DNA from: Spirochaeta thermophila DSM 6578
GTDB taxonomy: Bacteria > Spirochaetota > Spirochaetia > Winmispirales > Winmispiraceae
Reading direction: 5' to 3'
Assembly (NCBI RefSeq): GCF_000184345.1
Contig: NC_017583.1
Location: forward strand, 2,232,001 to 2,296,000
DNA length: 64,000 nucleotides
Position 1 is the first letter of the stretch, and each line of letters starts with the position of its first letter. Below are positions 1 to 8,918 of this stretch, piece after piece. The notes below the pieces were generated by a model. It made no database searches, was not told the origin of the DNA, and saw only the letters and a program-made list of their open reading frames with translations. The position numbers and the translations under genes are program-made.

Positions 1-4
1 CAAA

Positions 5-2239
5 CTACTCCTCGTCGAACAACGCCACCCGGTAGGCGCTCTTCACGAAGAGCACCGGGGGAAGCTCGTCGAACCGTGCGATCTGTCGATCGAACTCGCG
101 CCTATCGAGCGAGAACACCCGTGCGAGCCCCGAAGCCCGCTGGCCCGGCATCCCCATGAGCACGAGAGAGGCATCTCTCGAGTGCTCCTCCACCACCTCG
201 TCGAACGGCCGCTCGTCCGGATCGAGGACCAGCACCTCCCCCTCCAGCCGCGCCACATCCAGCAACGACCGCAGCTCGGCCTCCTCCCTCACCCGCTCCA
301 TCCGCTCCTCGAGCACCCGTATGAGCCGGATCCGCTTCCGGGGAAGCCCCCTCTCTGCATCCGTCTCCCGTATGATGTAGGCGAGCAGCGCCATGAGGTT
401 GCCGTTCTCCTGCCCCTTCCACCACACATCGATCCTCTCGTCCTCCTCTCCCCTCGGCACCCCATGCTTGTAGAGGAGCACGTGTCGTCCTTCGCCCGCG
501 AGCTCCTCCACCAGGTCGATGAGGTTGAGGCGCCTGTCGAGCGGCAGGAGCACGGTGTTGAGCACGAGCCCCCCCGGCATCGCGGCCAACGCCGCCCCTC
601 GTATGAGGGCCGAAAAGGGATTCTTCCGCTGAAAGATCACCGCCGTATCCCCGCCGGAGTCGATCTCCCCCTCGAAATCGTCCGGCCTGAGGAGGTTGAA
701 GACCGAAAGGCCCTTGAACGCCGTGATCCTCGAGGCCACCCGCACCCCCTGCTCGATCTGCTCGGGCCTGTCCGCGAAGGCGAACACCCCCATGACCGGC
801 CGCCAGTTCTTGGTCCCCTGGATGATCCTGCGCATACGGCCGAAGGCCCACTGGAGCACCGAGAAGATGAGCCCCCACCACACCCCCTCGAGCCGACCAC
901 CAGCCCGGTACTTGAGGAGCAGCCAGAAGAGCAGGAGCTGTGACCCCAGGACCCCCAGGCCCACCCACACGTTGAAGAGCCCGATCACCGCGAGTGCGAG
1001 CAACGCCCCATAGAGAGAAATCGCCCAGTGACCCCTGAACGTGGGCCTGAAGCTCGGATTTCCGCTCATCCGCTCGAAGAAGGCCGCCACGTTGATCCAG
1101 CCATACACCACCAGGAAGCAGATACCCACCACCGTGGAGACGAAGGTGATATCGCCCGACCACACCGTCCCGAGCACGATGAGGAACGTGACCAATGTGG
1201 CCCACCGCGGCTCAGATCCTCCCTTGACGAAATCCTTTCTCACGAACGAGAGGAAGCCCGGAAGGATCCCGTCCTCGGCGAGGGTCTTGAGGGTCCTGGG
1301 CGCGGTGAGGAAGTAGGCGAGAGCCGAAGAACCCGTGGCGAAGAGGATACCCAGGAGCACCAGGAGCGAAACGGCAGGCAGGTTGCGACCGAAGAGCGCC
1401 ACCAGGGAAGGCACCTCTCCCCCTTCTCCCCTAAGGAGCAGGTGAGGATCCATGAGGCTGTAGACGTACGTCACCCCCAGATACCCCAGCGCCGTCACCG
1501 CAATGGCGAGAAACGTCCCGAGGGGTAAGGACTTGCGCGCATCCTTGAGCTCCCCACTCATCCCCACTCCGGCATCGATCCCTGTCACCGCGGGGAAGAA
1601 CGCGGCGAACGCAACCCAGAACCCGAATCCACCCAGGCCTGTGAGGTTCAACCGATTGGCGAACACCCCACCCTCAGATGAGGGCGTCCCCACGAGCGGG
1701 GAGATGAGAATCGCCCCTATTGAGGCGGTGAGAATGAAGAAGATCACCACCTGTATCCGTGAAGTGAAGTCAGCCCCGATGAGAGAGCTCACACACCCCA
1801 CCACTGCGAGCAACGAGGCGATCACCTGTTTCTGCTCGAGCAGCGAGAGCCCCAGGGAGGCCACGAGCTCCCTATATCCCGGCAACCCCGACAGAACCTC
1901 CTGGAGCGGCTCAGCAAAACCGATGACATAGAACCCTATGGAGACCGACTGGGCGAGGAAGAGCTGAATCCCGATGGATCCCCCGAACGCACGGCCGAAC
2001 GACCTCCGGGCGAGAGCATACATCCCCCCAGGCCCCACCTGACGCAGGTTCGTCACACAGTCGGCAAGAGAGAAGGCCGTGGCGAGCGTCACCGTGTTCG
2101 AAAGCACCACGATGAGCGCCATCCTCCAGAACCCCATCGCCCCGGTGAGCATGGGGAGCACCAAAAAAAGTACGGCACCAAAGAGCGCCTCATACGAAGG
2201 GATGAACACCCCCCGTATCGTACCAAACTTCTTCTGCAT
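5..2239 (-). CDS. APC/SLC12-like permease with large cytosolic C-terminal domain
   Basis: A 744-residue membrane protein. Roughly the first 440 residues hold about 12 hydrophobic segments in the APC superfamily pattern (an early GGMYALARRSFG-type stretch and a GIDAGVGMSGELKDARKSLP loop). The last ~280 residues are soluble, beginning near PVMGVFAFADRPEQ, and recall the regulatory tail of cation-chloride cotransporters (SLC12) more than a plain amino-acid permease. The start is the ATG at 2239, which has GGAGGTG just upstream; an earlier in-frame codon at 2284 would overlap the secF terminator hairpin. It lies downstream of secDF on the same strand but behind a terminator, so it is probably a separate unit. 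The substrate cannot be told from sequence: amino acid or cation/chloride are both possible. Confidence 0.8.
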   Translation of the reverse strand: MQKKFGTIRGVFIPSYEALFGAVLFLVLPMLTGAMGFWRMALIVVLSNTVTLATAFSLADCVTNLRQVGPGGMYALARRSFGRAFGGSIGIQLFLAQSVSIGFYVIGFAEPLQEVLSGLPGYRELVASLGLSLLEQKQVIASLLAVVGCVSSLIGADFTSRIQVVIFFILTASIGAILISPLVGTPSSEGGVFANRLNLTGLGGFGFWVAFAAFFPAVTGIDAGVGMSGELKDARKSLPLGTFLAIAVTALGYLGVTYVYSLMDPHLLLRGEGGEVPSLVALFGRNLPAVSLLVLLGILFATGSSALAYFLTAPRTLKTLAEDGILPGFLSFVRKDFVKGGSEPRWATLVTFLIVLGTVWSGDITFVSTVVGICFLVVYGWINVAAFFERMSGNPSFRPTFRGHWAISLYGALLALAVIGLFNVWVGLGVLGSQLLLFWLLLKYRAGGRLEGVWWGLIFSVLQWAFGRMRRIIQGTKNWRPVMGVFAFADRPEQIEQGVRVASRITAFKGLSVFNLLRPDDFEGEIDSGGDTAVIFQRKNPFSALIRGAALAAMPGGLVLNTVLLPLDRRLNLIDLVEELAGEGRHVLLYKHGVPRGEEDERIDVWWKGQENGNLMALLAYIIRETDAERGLPRKRIRLIRVLEERMERVREEAELRSLLDVARLEGEVLVLDPDERPFDEVVEEHSRDASLVLMGMPGQRASGLARVFSLDRREFDRQIARFDELPPVLFVKSAYRVALFDEE

Positions 2240-2286
2240 CCCACACCTCCGAGCCGAGTATAGTGCTCCCGCGTCTCCACACACAA

Positions 2287-2313
2287 GAGGGCCGCCCCTA
2301 GGGGGCGGCCCTC
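2287..2313 (-). terminator. hairpin terminator after secF
   Basis: Perfect 12-bp stem GAGGGCCGCCCC with its complement at 2302-2313 and a 3-nt loop. It follows the secF stop codon by about 20 bases. On the - strand the stem is followed by a weak run (TTGTGTG), so termination strength is uncertain. Confidence 0.65.
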
Positions 2314-2332
2314 GACATCCTCTCGGTATACC

Positions 2333-3400
2333 CTATTTCTTCTTCTTTCGCTTACTCCGCGGCAACTTACGGCGCCCCTGGACGATCTGGACCCCGCTTC
2401 CCTCGCCCTTCTCCTCCGACTCCCCACCTGCAGCCTCTTCGGCGGGCGGCGCCGTCTCCTCCTTCACGGAGAGGACCTGCTGCCGCTGTTCCTTCATCTC
2501 CTCCTCCTCCCTGTGCCGCGCGTTCCTGATCCACATCATCACCGGGGAGGCGATGAAGATCGAGGAATACGTACCCACCACGATACCCACGATGAGGTTG
2601 AAGGCGAAGAGCTTGATATCGCCCGTGGTGAAGATGTAGATCGCGAGCACCGCGAGCAGGGTGGTGAGCGAGGTGATGAGAGTACGGCTCAGGGTCTGGG
2701 TGATGGAGCCATCCACGATCTCCCTGAAAGGCCTTTCCTTGAGGAGCTGCGTGTTCTCCCTGATACGGTCGAAGACCACGATGGTGTCGTTGATCGAGTA
2801 CCCCACGATGGTGAGGATGGCCGCGATGGTGGCGGTACTCACCTCGAGCTGGAAGGCCCCGATCACCCCGAGAAGCACGAACACGTCGTGGAACAGAGCC
2901 GTGATCGCACCCACCGCATAGGCCAACTGGAACCTGAACCAGATGTACACCAGCATGAAGAGGATCGCCACCAGCACCAGGAGGAAGGACTGCGAAGCGA
3001 TACTCGCGGAGAACCGCGGCCCGATGTACTGGGAGGAACGCTCCTCCACGTTCCCCTGACCGAACGCCGCTCCGAGGGCCGACAGGATGGCCGTACGTGT
3101 GGTCTCCCTGAAGTTCTCGGCCCCCTCCTCCTCCTTCACCTTGACGAGGAACTCCTGATCCTCAGGGGCTCCTATGGTCTGAACCTGCACCCCCTGAATC
3201 CCGGCGAGCGCCCGACGCACATCCTCTATCGACGCCGACACCGACGGGGCTACCGCCACCCGCTCGGTGAGTCCTGCCCGGAAATCGATCCCCAGGTTGA
3301 AACCACCCTGAAAGAACGTGGCCACCCCGCCAGCGACGATCACCAGGAGAGAGAGCGTGATGGCAAGGGCGCGATATCGGGTAAAGCGTATGACTCTCAT
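2333..3400 (-). CDS. secF: protein translocase subunit SecF
   Basis: Inner-membrane partner of SecD that uses the proton-motive force to pull exported proteins out of SecYEG. The 355-residue product has the family layout: a first membrane segment (residues ~10-30), a periplasmic domain, then five membrane segments with the hallmark GYSINDTIVVFDRIRE motif. The tail is rich in Glu, then ends in a very basic KRKKKK stretch. The ATG at 3400 sits 8 nt after GGAGG; a GTG at 3403 overlapping the secD stop is the alternative. Third gene of the yajC-secD-secF operon. Confidence 0.96.
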   Translation of the reverse strand: MRVIRFTRYRALAITLSLLVIVAGGVATFFQGGFNLGIDFRAGLTERVAVAPSVSASIEDVRRALAGIQGVQVQTIGAPEDQEFLVKVKEEEGAENFRETTRTAILSALGAAFGQGNVEERSSQYIGPRFSASIASQSFLLVLVAILFMLVYIWFRFQLAYAVGAITALFHDVFVLLGVIGAFQLEVSTATIAAILTIVGYSINDTIVVFDRIRENTQLLKERPFREIVDGSITQTLSRTLITSLTTLLAVLAIYIFTTGDIKLFAFNLIVGIVVGTYSSIFIASPVMMWIRNARHREEEEMKEQRQQVLSVKEETAPPAEEAAGGESEEKGEGSGVQIVQGRRKLPRSKRKKKK

Positions 3401-3402
3401 CA

Positions 3403-5121
3403 CTACAGCCTCCAGCTGATACTGAGCTTCTTCACCTTACGCTGTTCCACCAGGTAGTCGAAGATGAGCCGCGAGACCACCAGGGCCGTGAACATGGAGC
3501 TCACGATACCTATGGCCAGCGTGACCGCGAAACCTTGGATGGGCCCCCGCCCCACCTGGGAGAGGAAGATGGCCGCGATGAAGGTCGTGACGTTCGCGTC
3601 CACGATGGTCCAGAAGGCCTTGGAAAAACCCGCCTTCACCGCGCTCGCCGGGGTCTTTCCGAGCCGGAGCTCCTCCTTGATACGCTCGTAGATGATCACG
3701 TTGGCGTCCACCGCCATACCCACGGTGAGGATGACCCCCGCGATGCTCGTGAGGGTGAGGGTGAAGTTGAAGACCGAGAGCAAGGCGGTCATGAAGAAGA
3801 GATTGAGCAGGAGAGCGATGTCGGCGACGATCCCCGCCCCCTTGTAGTAGAGGATCATGAAGAACACCACGAGGGCGAAGCCGAGCACGATGGCCTGCAC
3901 ACCCCTGCGGATGGAGTCCTCACCCAGGGAAGCACCCACCGCCTCGTAGTCCTCTATCACGAGGTCCACGGGAAGGGCAGCGGTCCTGAGTATGAGCGAG
4001 ATGTTCTGCGCCTCCTCGGTGGAGAAGCCGGTGATCTGTACGTTGCCCCTGATGGGCTCCTGTATGGTGGCGTACGCCTTCACCTTGTCGTCGAGCACGA
4101 TGGCGAGGCTCCTGTCCACGTTGGCGCTCGTGAGCTTGTAGAAGATGTCGCTCCCCTCGCTGTTGAGGGAGAAGAGGACCACCGGTTTTCCCGTGAGCGG
4201 ATCACGCGAGACCTGGGCGCTCGTGAGGTAGGTGCCGTCCAGGCCCACCTCCTCGTAGATGGCGATGGAACGCACCAGCTTGTCCACCCCGTACTTGTCC
4301 TTGGTGTAGTAGCCTGCGATCTTGGTACCCGCCGGCACGAAGTCCACCCGCTCGGCCAGAATCGCAGGATCGGTGATACCCGTCTGCCGCTGATATTCGA
4401 TGAGCTTCTGCGTGGTCTCGTCGTCGACGATGTGGAAGGTGAGTCGCCCCTTTCCCATGAGGAAGGAGTTCACCCTCGTGGGATCGGGATCTCCGGGAAT
4501 CTCGATAAGGATCTTGTTCCCTTCGAGCTTGCGGATCTGGGGCTCGGTGACACCGAACCGATCGATGCGGTTGTTGAGCACTTCGAGTGCCCTGTCCACC
4601 GCATCCCGTCTCTCGACATCAGTGGGCTCGTGACCCAGTCGCTCTGCCAGGGACGAGAAATCCGGGGCGAGCGTCACCGTGAGTCCCCCGGAGAGGTCGA
4701 GCCCGAGCTGGAGCGTCCTGTTCCTCAGCTCCTTGAGCGAGATGATCCGTGCCCTGAAGTAGTCCTCTATGGTCTCGAGAGCTTCCTTTTCGTCAACGAA
4801 ACTCGAGAGCACGCTCTTGTAGGACCACTTCCCGGGAAGAGGCTCCTTTGCGATGCGATAGTTCCTCTTGGCATAGGTGATGAGGAACGAGAGATCCTCC
4901 GGGAGCTCGGCATCCGGATTCTCGCGCACCCCTTGCTTGAGACGTTCGAGTACCTCCAGCGCCTTCGTCTGGCTGTAGCGCCGCACTTCCTCCACGGACG
5001 CCTGGGCGACCGTCTTCTCTTCCTCGGGAACGAAAAAGTACCACTTGACGGTGGGGTAGATGAACACCCCGGCGATGACCATAAAGAAGAGCACAAGCAG
5101 CAGTCGGGCTCTCTTACTCAT
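3403..5121 (-). CDS. secD: protein translocase subunit SecD
   Basis: SecD, 572 residues: one N-terminal membrane segment, the large periplasmic P1 region containing GLDLSGGLTVTL, and a C-terminal five-helix RND-like membrane domain with GMAVDANVIIYERIKEE. Works with SecF and YajC as an accessory complex to SecYEG. The ATG at 5121 (MSKRAR) is preferred because GGAG lies 8 nt upstream; an in-frame ATG at 5130 has no well-placed site. Its TAG overlaps the possible GTG start of secF, so the two are translationally coupled. Confidence 0.96.
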   Translation of the reverse strand: MSKRARLLLVLFFMVIAGVFIYPTVKWYFFVPEEEKTVAQASVEEVRRYSQTKALEVLERLKQGVRENPDAELPEDLSFLITYAKRNYRIAKEPLPGKWSYKSVLSSFVDEKEALETIEDYFRARIISLKELRNRTLQLGLDLSGGLTVTLAPDFSSLAERLGHEPTDVERRDAVDRALEVLNNRIDRFGVTEPQIRKLEGNKILIEIPGDPDPTRVNSFLMGKGRLTFHIVDDETTQKLIEYQRQTGITDPAILAERVDFVPAGTKIAGYYTKDKYGVDKLVRSIAIYEEVGLDGTYLTSAQVSRDPLTGKPVVLFSLNSEGSDIFYKLTSANVDRSLAIVLDDKVKAYATIQEPIRGNVQITGFSTEEAQNISLILRTAALPVDLVIEDYEAVGASLGEDSIRRGVQAIVLGFALVVFFMILYYKGAGIVADIALLLNLFFMTALLSVFNFTLTLTSIAGVILTVGMAVDANVIIYERIKEELRLGKTPASAVKAGFSKAFWTIVDANVTTFIAAIFLSQVGRGPIQGFAVTLAIGIVSSMFTALVVSRLIFDYLVEQRKVKKLSISWRL

Positions 5122-5154
5122 AGCGAACACTCCACTCGATGGGATTTTGCAGCG

Positions 5155-5511
5155 TTACTTGTCGGACACCGGCTTGAGGGTTCGTTCCTTCTTGCGGGCG
5201 ATGGCCGATTTCTCCATGAGGAGGGTGGTGTGGTCGTCCACCTTGATGACCACGGAATCCTCCTTCACGGACTGAACCACACCGTGGATGCCTCCGATGG
5301 TCACCACCTCGTCCCCCTTGTCGAGAGAGGCGAGCATCTGCTGCACCTCTTTCTGCCGCTTGTTCTGCGGCCTGATGATGAGAAAATAGAAGATGAGGAA
5401 GATGAGACCGAAGGTGATGAGCGTCACCATCATCTGTCCGGAGGTGCTCGCCCCTTGCGCACCCTCGGGTGCGGCGGCCAGGAGCGGGAAAAGAGCTGTA
5501 CTGTATACCAT
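5155..5511 (-). CDS. yajC: preprotein translocase subunit YajC
   Basis: 118 residues with one membrane helix (VTLITFGLIFLIFYFLIIRP) followed by the typical cytosolic tail containing RPQNKRQKEVQQML and GDEVVTIGGIHGVV. Component of the SecDF-YajC complex. The ATG at 5511 was chosen over an in-frame upstream codon at 5556, giving the usual family length and a GAAGGGAA ribosome site. First gene of the operon; its promoter remains intact between the gene and the adjacent IS. Confidence 0.95.
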   Translation of the reverse strand: MVYSTALFPLLAAAPEGAQGASTSGQMMVTLITFGLIFLIFYFLIIRPQNKRQKEVQQMLASLDKGDEVVTIGGIHGVVQSVKEDSVVIKVDDHTTLLMEKSAIARKKERTLKPVSDK

Positions 5512-5546
5512 AAATACTTCCCTTCTCTGGAAAATATAGTGCACAC

Positions 5547-5575
5547 AAGCTACCACGCAGGTGAAAAGAAGTCAA
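5547..5575 (-). promoter_or_regulatory. predicted sigma70 promoter of yajC-secD-secF
   Basis: On the - strand TTGACT (5570-5575), 17-nt spacer, TAGCTT (5547-5552). The IS insertion begins at 5591, 15 bases upstream of the -35 box, so the promoter core escaped disruption. Confidence 0.5.
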
Positions 5576-5582
5576 GCTTGGA

Positions 5583-5590
5583 GTATGTCC
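5583..5590. repeat. 8-bp target-site duplication of IS copy 1
   Basis: GTATGTCC at 5583-5590 is repeated exactly at 6935-6942, flanking the element. IS256-family elements typically duplicate 8-9 bp. Confidence 0.93.
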
Positions 5591-6934
5591 GGCACTGTCA
5601 AGGGGGAGTGTTGAAATTGAGCTGGAGTTGATAAGGGGTGCATCTCCCCACCTCTTGTATCACCTGCATGCCCACCACGTAGAGGCCTACCACCTCATCT
5701 GCATGGGCACGGCTCATATACCCAGGATACCTCCGCAGAAAGCTCCTCATGTGACGAAACATGTTCTCCGCAAGGTTGCTCGTCCTCACCTTCTCCTTCC
5801 ACTCATAGGGTAACTCCAGATAGGAGAAGAGCCGCTCCTTCCGCCACAGGAGAGCAGCCGTCATCCGGGGGGCCTTCGTCGCCCACTTCTTCACGAATGC
5901 CTCGAACGCTTCCTCTGCCTCCTCCTTCCCTCCTGCCTCAAAGAGCCTCCAGTACTCAGTCCGAAAGGCTCGCCTCTCCTCCTGGAGGTGAGCCTTCTTC
6001 CCCTTCTGGTCCCCCATATCCTGCAGAAGCTTCTGCTCAAGGGTGCATTGCAGGTGCCAGAGGCATACCTGCTTCTTCGCCTCAGGATACACGGTCTCCA
6101 CCGCCTGCCAGATCCCCTCTGCCTCATCGGCCACCACCAGCTCCACCTCCTCAAGCCCTCGCTCATAGAGTTTGGTAAGGAGTCGCTCGTAGCTCGCCCG
6201 GTCCTCCTGCTCCGCAACCACCCAGTCGAGGAGCTCATGAGACCCGTCCTCCTTCACTCCCACGGCACTCAGGATCACCAGCCCCCTCCTCCCTTTTCCC
6301 CTCAGCTTTCCCCACACCCCATCCAGCACGAGCGCCTTCACCCCTCTAATGGGCCGCCTCCGCCACCGCTCTTTCTCCTCGCGAAGACGCTTTATGAGCC
6401 TAAGGAGTGTCTGCGGGTGAGCCTCTCCTATCCCCAGCTCCCGTAACAGAATGGCCCACGTCCGCGCGCTCATCCCTCTCACATACCCAAGGAGGAGCTG
6501 CTCAGCGAGGGCCACGAGCCTCTGCTCGTAGGTCACCAGCTTTACCTCCTTCCCCCCGCCGGTGCGAATGCGGGGCACGCGTACCTCCTCGATCGGCCCC
6601 CAGGGGGTCTGCACGCTCTTCCACTTTCTGTAGCCGTACCGGTAGTACGGTGCCTTCTCAGCCTCCCCTCGTGCATATCGTGGTCGTCCCACTGCCTCCT
6701 CTCTCAGCGTCTCAAGGAGGTGCTCCAGGTACGTCTTGTAGGTGTGGCGCACCTCCTCCCGGAGTTGGGCCTCCACTTGCTTCATCAGATCAGAGAGGGT
6801 ATACTGTGTATCAATCAGTGTGCGTGTGTTACCACGCTTCATGGGGTATCTCCTCCTTCTTTCAGAGGTTTGGTGGTGGGAGATACCCTTTATCTTTTTT
6901 CCCCGCCTTTTTCAACACTCGATGTTACAGTCCC
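5591..6934 (-). mobile_element. IS256-family insertion sequence, copy 1 (intact, 1344 bp)
   Basis: Imperfect terminal inverted repeats of about 26 bp: the left end starts GGCACTGTCA and the right end, read inward on the - strand, starts GGGACTGTAA; both continue to a shared GAGTGTTGAAA. It encodes one full-length transposase on the - strand and is bracketed by a perfect 8-bp duplication. A second, almost identical copy is at 37527-38869. It sits between the yajC operon and the glycosyltransferase, so it interrupts no recognisable gene. Confidence 0.95.
5598..6842 (-). CDS. IS256-family (mutator-type) DDE transposase
   Basis: 414 residues. Candidate catalytic triad Asp174 (LVLDGVWG), Asp239 (VVADEAEG) and Glu359 (TSNLAEN), with the family Cys/Trp-His element CLWHLQ at 260-265 between the second Asp and the Glu. 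AAGGAGG stands upstream of the ATG, and the gene fills nearly the whole element. The frame is open throughout, unlike copy 2, so this copy is probably able to move itself and perhaps copy 2 in trans. Confidence 0.95.
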   Translation of the reverse strand: MKRGNTRTLIDTQYTLSDLMKQVEAQLREEVRHTYKTYLEHLLETLREEAVGRPRYARGEAEKAPYYRYGYRKWKSVQTPWGPIEEVRVPRIRTGGGKEVKLVTYEQRLVALAEQLLLGYVRGMSARTWAILLRELGIGEAHPQTLLRLIKRLREEKERWRRRPIRGVKALVLDGVWGKLRGKGRRGLVILSAVGVKEDGSHELLDWVVAEQEDRASYERLLTKLYERGLEEVELVVADEAEGIWQAVETVYPEAKKQVCLWHLQCTLEQKLLQDMGDQKGKKAHLQEERRAFRTEYWRLFEAGGKEEAEEAFEAFVKKWATKAPRMTAALLWRKERLFSYLELPYEWKEKVRTSNLAENMFRHMRSFLRRYPGYMSRAHADEVVGLYVVGMQVIQEVGRCTPYQLQLNFNTPP

Positions 6935-7041
6935 GTATGTCCCGTCTTTACAGAAGATTACACGGAGGTGGACTATTATGCGATTCCATGTGATAATCGA
7001 GTCCCCGATCAAGGATCCATCGATGAGGAGTGAGACCCGAT

Positions 7042-8205
7042 ATGAACATCGCCTTTTTCATGGACTGTTTCCCCCCGATGAAGAACGGGGTGGTCACGGT
7101 GGTGCTCCAGGCCAGGGATGCCCTCGTACGCCAGGGACACCACGTGGTGATCGTCTCCGTGGACACGGCACACCATCCGTACACCGGTCATGACGACTTC
7201 CTCCTCTTCCCGCAGATCTCCCTCGACTTCGGTTCCAAGCAGGGGTACGGCTACGCCCTCACGAGGAAGAAACGAGTGGTCGAGTTCCTCACACGACACC
7301 GGATCGACATCGTACACAGCCACACCGAGTTCGCCACGGGATTCGCCGCGGGCAAGGCCGCCCGGGCCCTGGGGATCCCCCGGGTGTGTACCGCCCACAC
7401 CATGTGGGAGGACTACGCCCACTACTTCCCCCTCCTCAAGATGAAGCCCGTGGTGAGGACCTACTTCAGGCGTTACCTCAAGGGGGCCTCGCTCCTCATC
7501 GCCCCCTCGCCCAAATCGGCCCTCTACTTCCGGGAGATCACCCCCTGGATGGAGACGGTGGTGGTTCCCAACGGCATCGACATCCAGAGGTTCAAGGGCA
7601 ACATCCGGGAAGAGGCGGTGCGGGAGATCAGGGAGCGGTACCGCCTCTCTCCCGAGCACCGTGTGGTGCTCTTCGTGGGCCGGATGGGACCCGAGAAGCG
7701 CATCGAGGAGCTCTACGAGGCGATGAAGCCTCTCCTGAAGAGGAACACAGCGGTGCGGCTCGTCTATGTGGGCGACGGGCCCGGATTCGAGCCGCTCGCG
7801 CGAAGGGTGAAAGCGGAGGGCCTGAACGATCGGGTGATCCTCACCGGGTTCGTGGACTGGGAGAAGATCGCCGCCTTCTACTCGATCGCAGAGGTGTTCG
7901 TCTCGGCCTCACTCAGCGAGGTGCACCCCATCACCACCCTCGAGGCCGCGGCGGCAGGCTTGCCTCTTGTCTGCAGGCGCGATGTGAGCTACGAAGGTGT
8001 GGTACGCGAGGGGGAGAACGGGTTCCAGGTGGACGACGATGCGGAGATTGAGGAGAAGGTTGCCCTCCTCCTTGAGGACACAGCGTTACGGGATCGGATG
8101 GCCGCCGCCTCCCGAGGTGTGGCGGACGAGTACTCCATAGAACGACACGCCGAACGCCTGGTGGAGGTGTACACCAGGGTACTGGCGAACCATCGAAAGG
8201 GATAA
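7042..8205 (+). CDS. GT4-family glycosyltransferase (glycolipid synthase-like)
   Basis: 387 residues with a GT-B fold signature: an N-terminal acceptor domain starting NIAFFMDCFPPMKNGV and a C-terminal donor domain with VVLFVGRMGPEKRIEELY and the E-x7-E element SEVHPITTLEAAAAGLP. It most resembles bacterial 1,2-diacylglycerol 3-glucosyltransferases, which transfer glucose from UDP-glucose to membrane diacylglycerol, but other lipid or glycan acceptors are possible. The ATG at 7042 has GAGGAG about 11 nt upstream; a GTG at 7030 abuts that site too closely. IS copy 1 ends about 100 bases upstream and may have separated the gene from its original promoter; I see no convincing promoter in the remaining gap. 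Confidence 0.85.
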   Translation: MNIAFFMDCFPPMKNGVVTVVLQARDALVRQGHHVVIVSVDTAHHPYTGHDDFLLFPQISLDFGSKQGYGYALTRKKRVVEFLTRHRIDIVHSHTEFATGFAAGKAARALGIPRVCTAHTMWEDYAHYFPLLKMKPVVRTYFRRYLKGASLLIAPSPKSALYFREITPWMETVVVPNGIDIQRFKGNIREEAVREIRERYRLSPEHRVVLFVGRMGPEKRIEELYEAMKPLLKRNTAVRLVYVGDGPGFEPLARRVKAEGLNDRVILTGFVDWEKIAAFYSIAEVFVSASLSEVHPITTLEAAAAGLPLVCRRDVSYEGVVREGENGFQVDDDAEIEEKVALLLEDTALRDRMAAASRGVADEYSIERHAERLVEVYTRVLANHRKG

Positions 8206-8221
8206 CGCCATACGCCCCCAC

Positions 8222-8271
8222 TTGACAGATAGCCCCCTTTGACGTAAGGTTTAACCATAGAGTTAAACTTT
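8222..8271 (+). promoter_or_regulatory. promoter and overlapping TetR operator of the efflux operon
   Basis: TTGACA (8222-8227), 17-nt spacer, TAAGGT (8245-8250). A near-perfect inverted repeat overlaps the -10 box and start region: GTTTAAC (8249-8255), 6 nt, GTTAAAC (8262-8268), extendable to 9 of 10 bases per arm. This placement is typical of an autorepressed TetR-family gene; the regulator starts at 8283. Confidence 0.7.
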
Positions 8272-8282
8272 GAGGATAACAC

Positions 8283-8915
8283 ATGAGGAACATGGATACC
8301 GGTACAGAGGAACGGATACGAAAGGCGGCCTTCGAGGTCTTCAGCGAGAAAGGGAAGGCCGGTACCACCATGAGGGAGATCGCCCAAAGGGCCGGGGTGA
8401 ACAAGGCCCTTGTCCACTACTACTTCAGAACCAAGGACAGTCTCTACGAGACCATCGCCGAGGAGATGGCCCGACTCGCCCTCAGGCTGGTCTTCCGACC
8501 CGGGGACGAGGCCCTCACACTCGAAGAGCTCCTCCCGGTCCTCATCAGGCGCCACATCGAAGCCATGCGGGCCCATCCCCAACTCTTCAGGTTCCTCATC
8601 GGCGAACTCGCCTCCAACAGGGCCGAATTCCTCGCCATCTTCGCCCGCCAGCTCACGCTGGGGGAGCGCCACGTGTGGAGTTACTTCCTCGAGAAGATCG
8701 AGGAGGCCCGGAAAGAGGGACGCATCAAAGAAATGGATCCTTTCCAGCTCATCCTCGACATCGTATCCCTCAACATATTTCCCCTCCTCGTCGCCCCCGC
8801 CCTCCTCCCGCTCATCGCAGAGAAGGCCGGCATCGAACTCGATGTGGAGCAGGTCCTCGAAGAACGGGCCGATCACGTCGCCCGTCTCATATGGGATGCC
8901 ATCAAAAAGGAGTAG
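8283..8915 (+). CDS. TetR-family repressor of the downstream efflux operon
   Basis: 210 residues. The N-terminal 55 residues form the TetR helix-turn-helix (TTMREIAQRAGVNKALVHYYFRTKDSLY); the rest is an all-helical ligand domain. It is the first gene of a run of seven and ends 3 bases before the TolC-like gene. The arrangement (TetR, membrane fusion protein, ABC ATPases, two ABC-2 permeases) parallels E. coli cecR(ybiH)-ybhGFSR, whose regulator responds to drugs. The overlapping palindrome upstream suggests autoregulation. Confidence 0.9.
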   Translation: MRNMDTGTEERIRKAAFEVFSEKGKAGTTMREIAQRAGVNKALVHYYFRTKDSLYETIAEEMARLALRLVFRPGDEALTLEELLPVLIRRHIEAMRAHPQLFRFLIGELASNRAEFLAIFARQLTLGERHVWSYFLEKIEEARKEGRIKEMDPFQLILDIVSLNIFPLLVAPALLPLIAEKAGIELDVEQVLEERADHVARLIWDAIKKE

Positions 8916-8918
8916 CCC

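Noticed and set aside
6972-7193. Small ORF starting MRFHVIIESP with a GGAGG site before the glycosyltransferase
   Set aside because: It runs far into the glycosyltransferase in another frame and becomes Gly/Arg-rich, as expected of a shadow reading frame.
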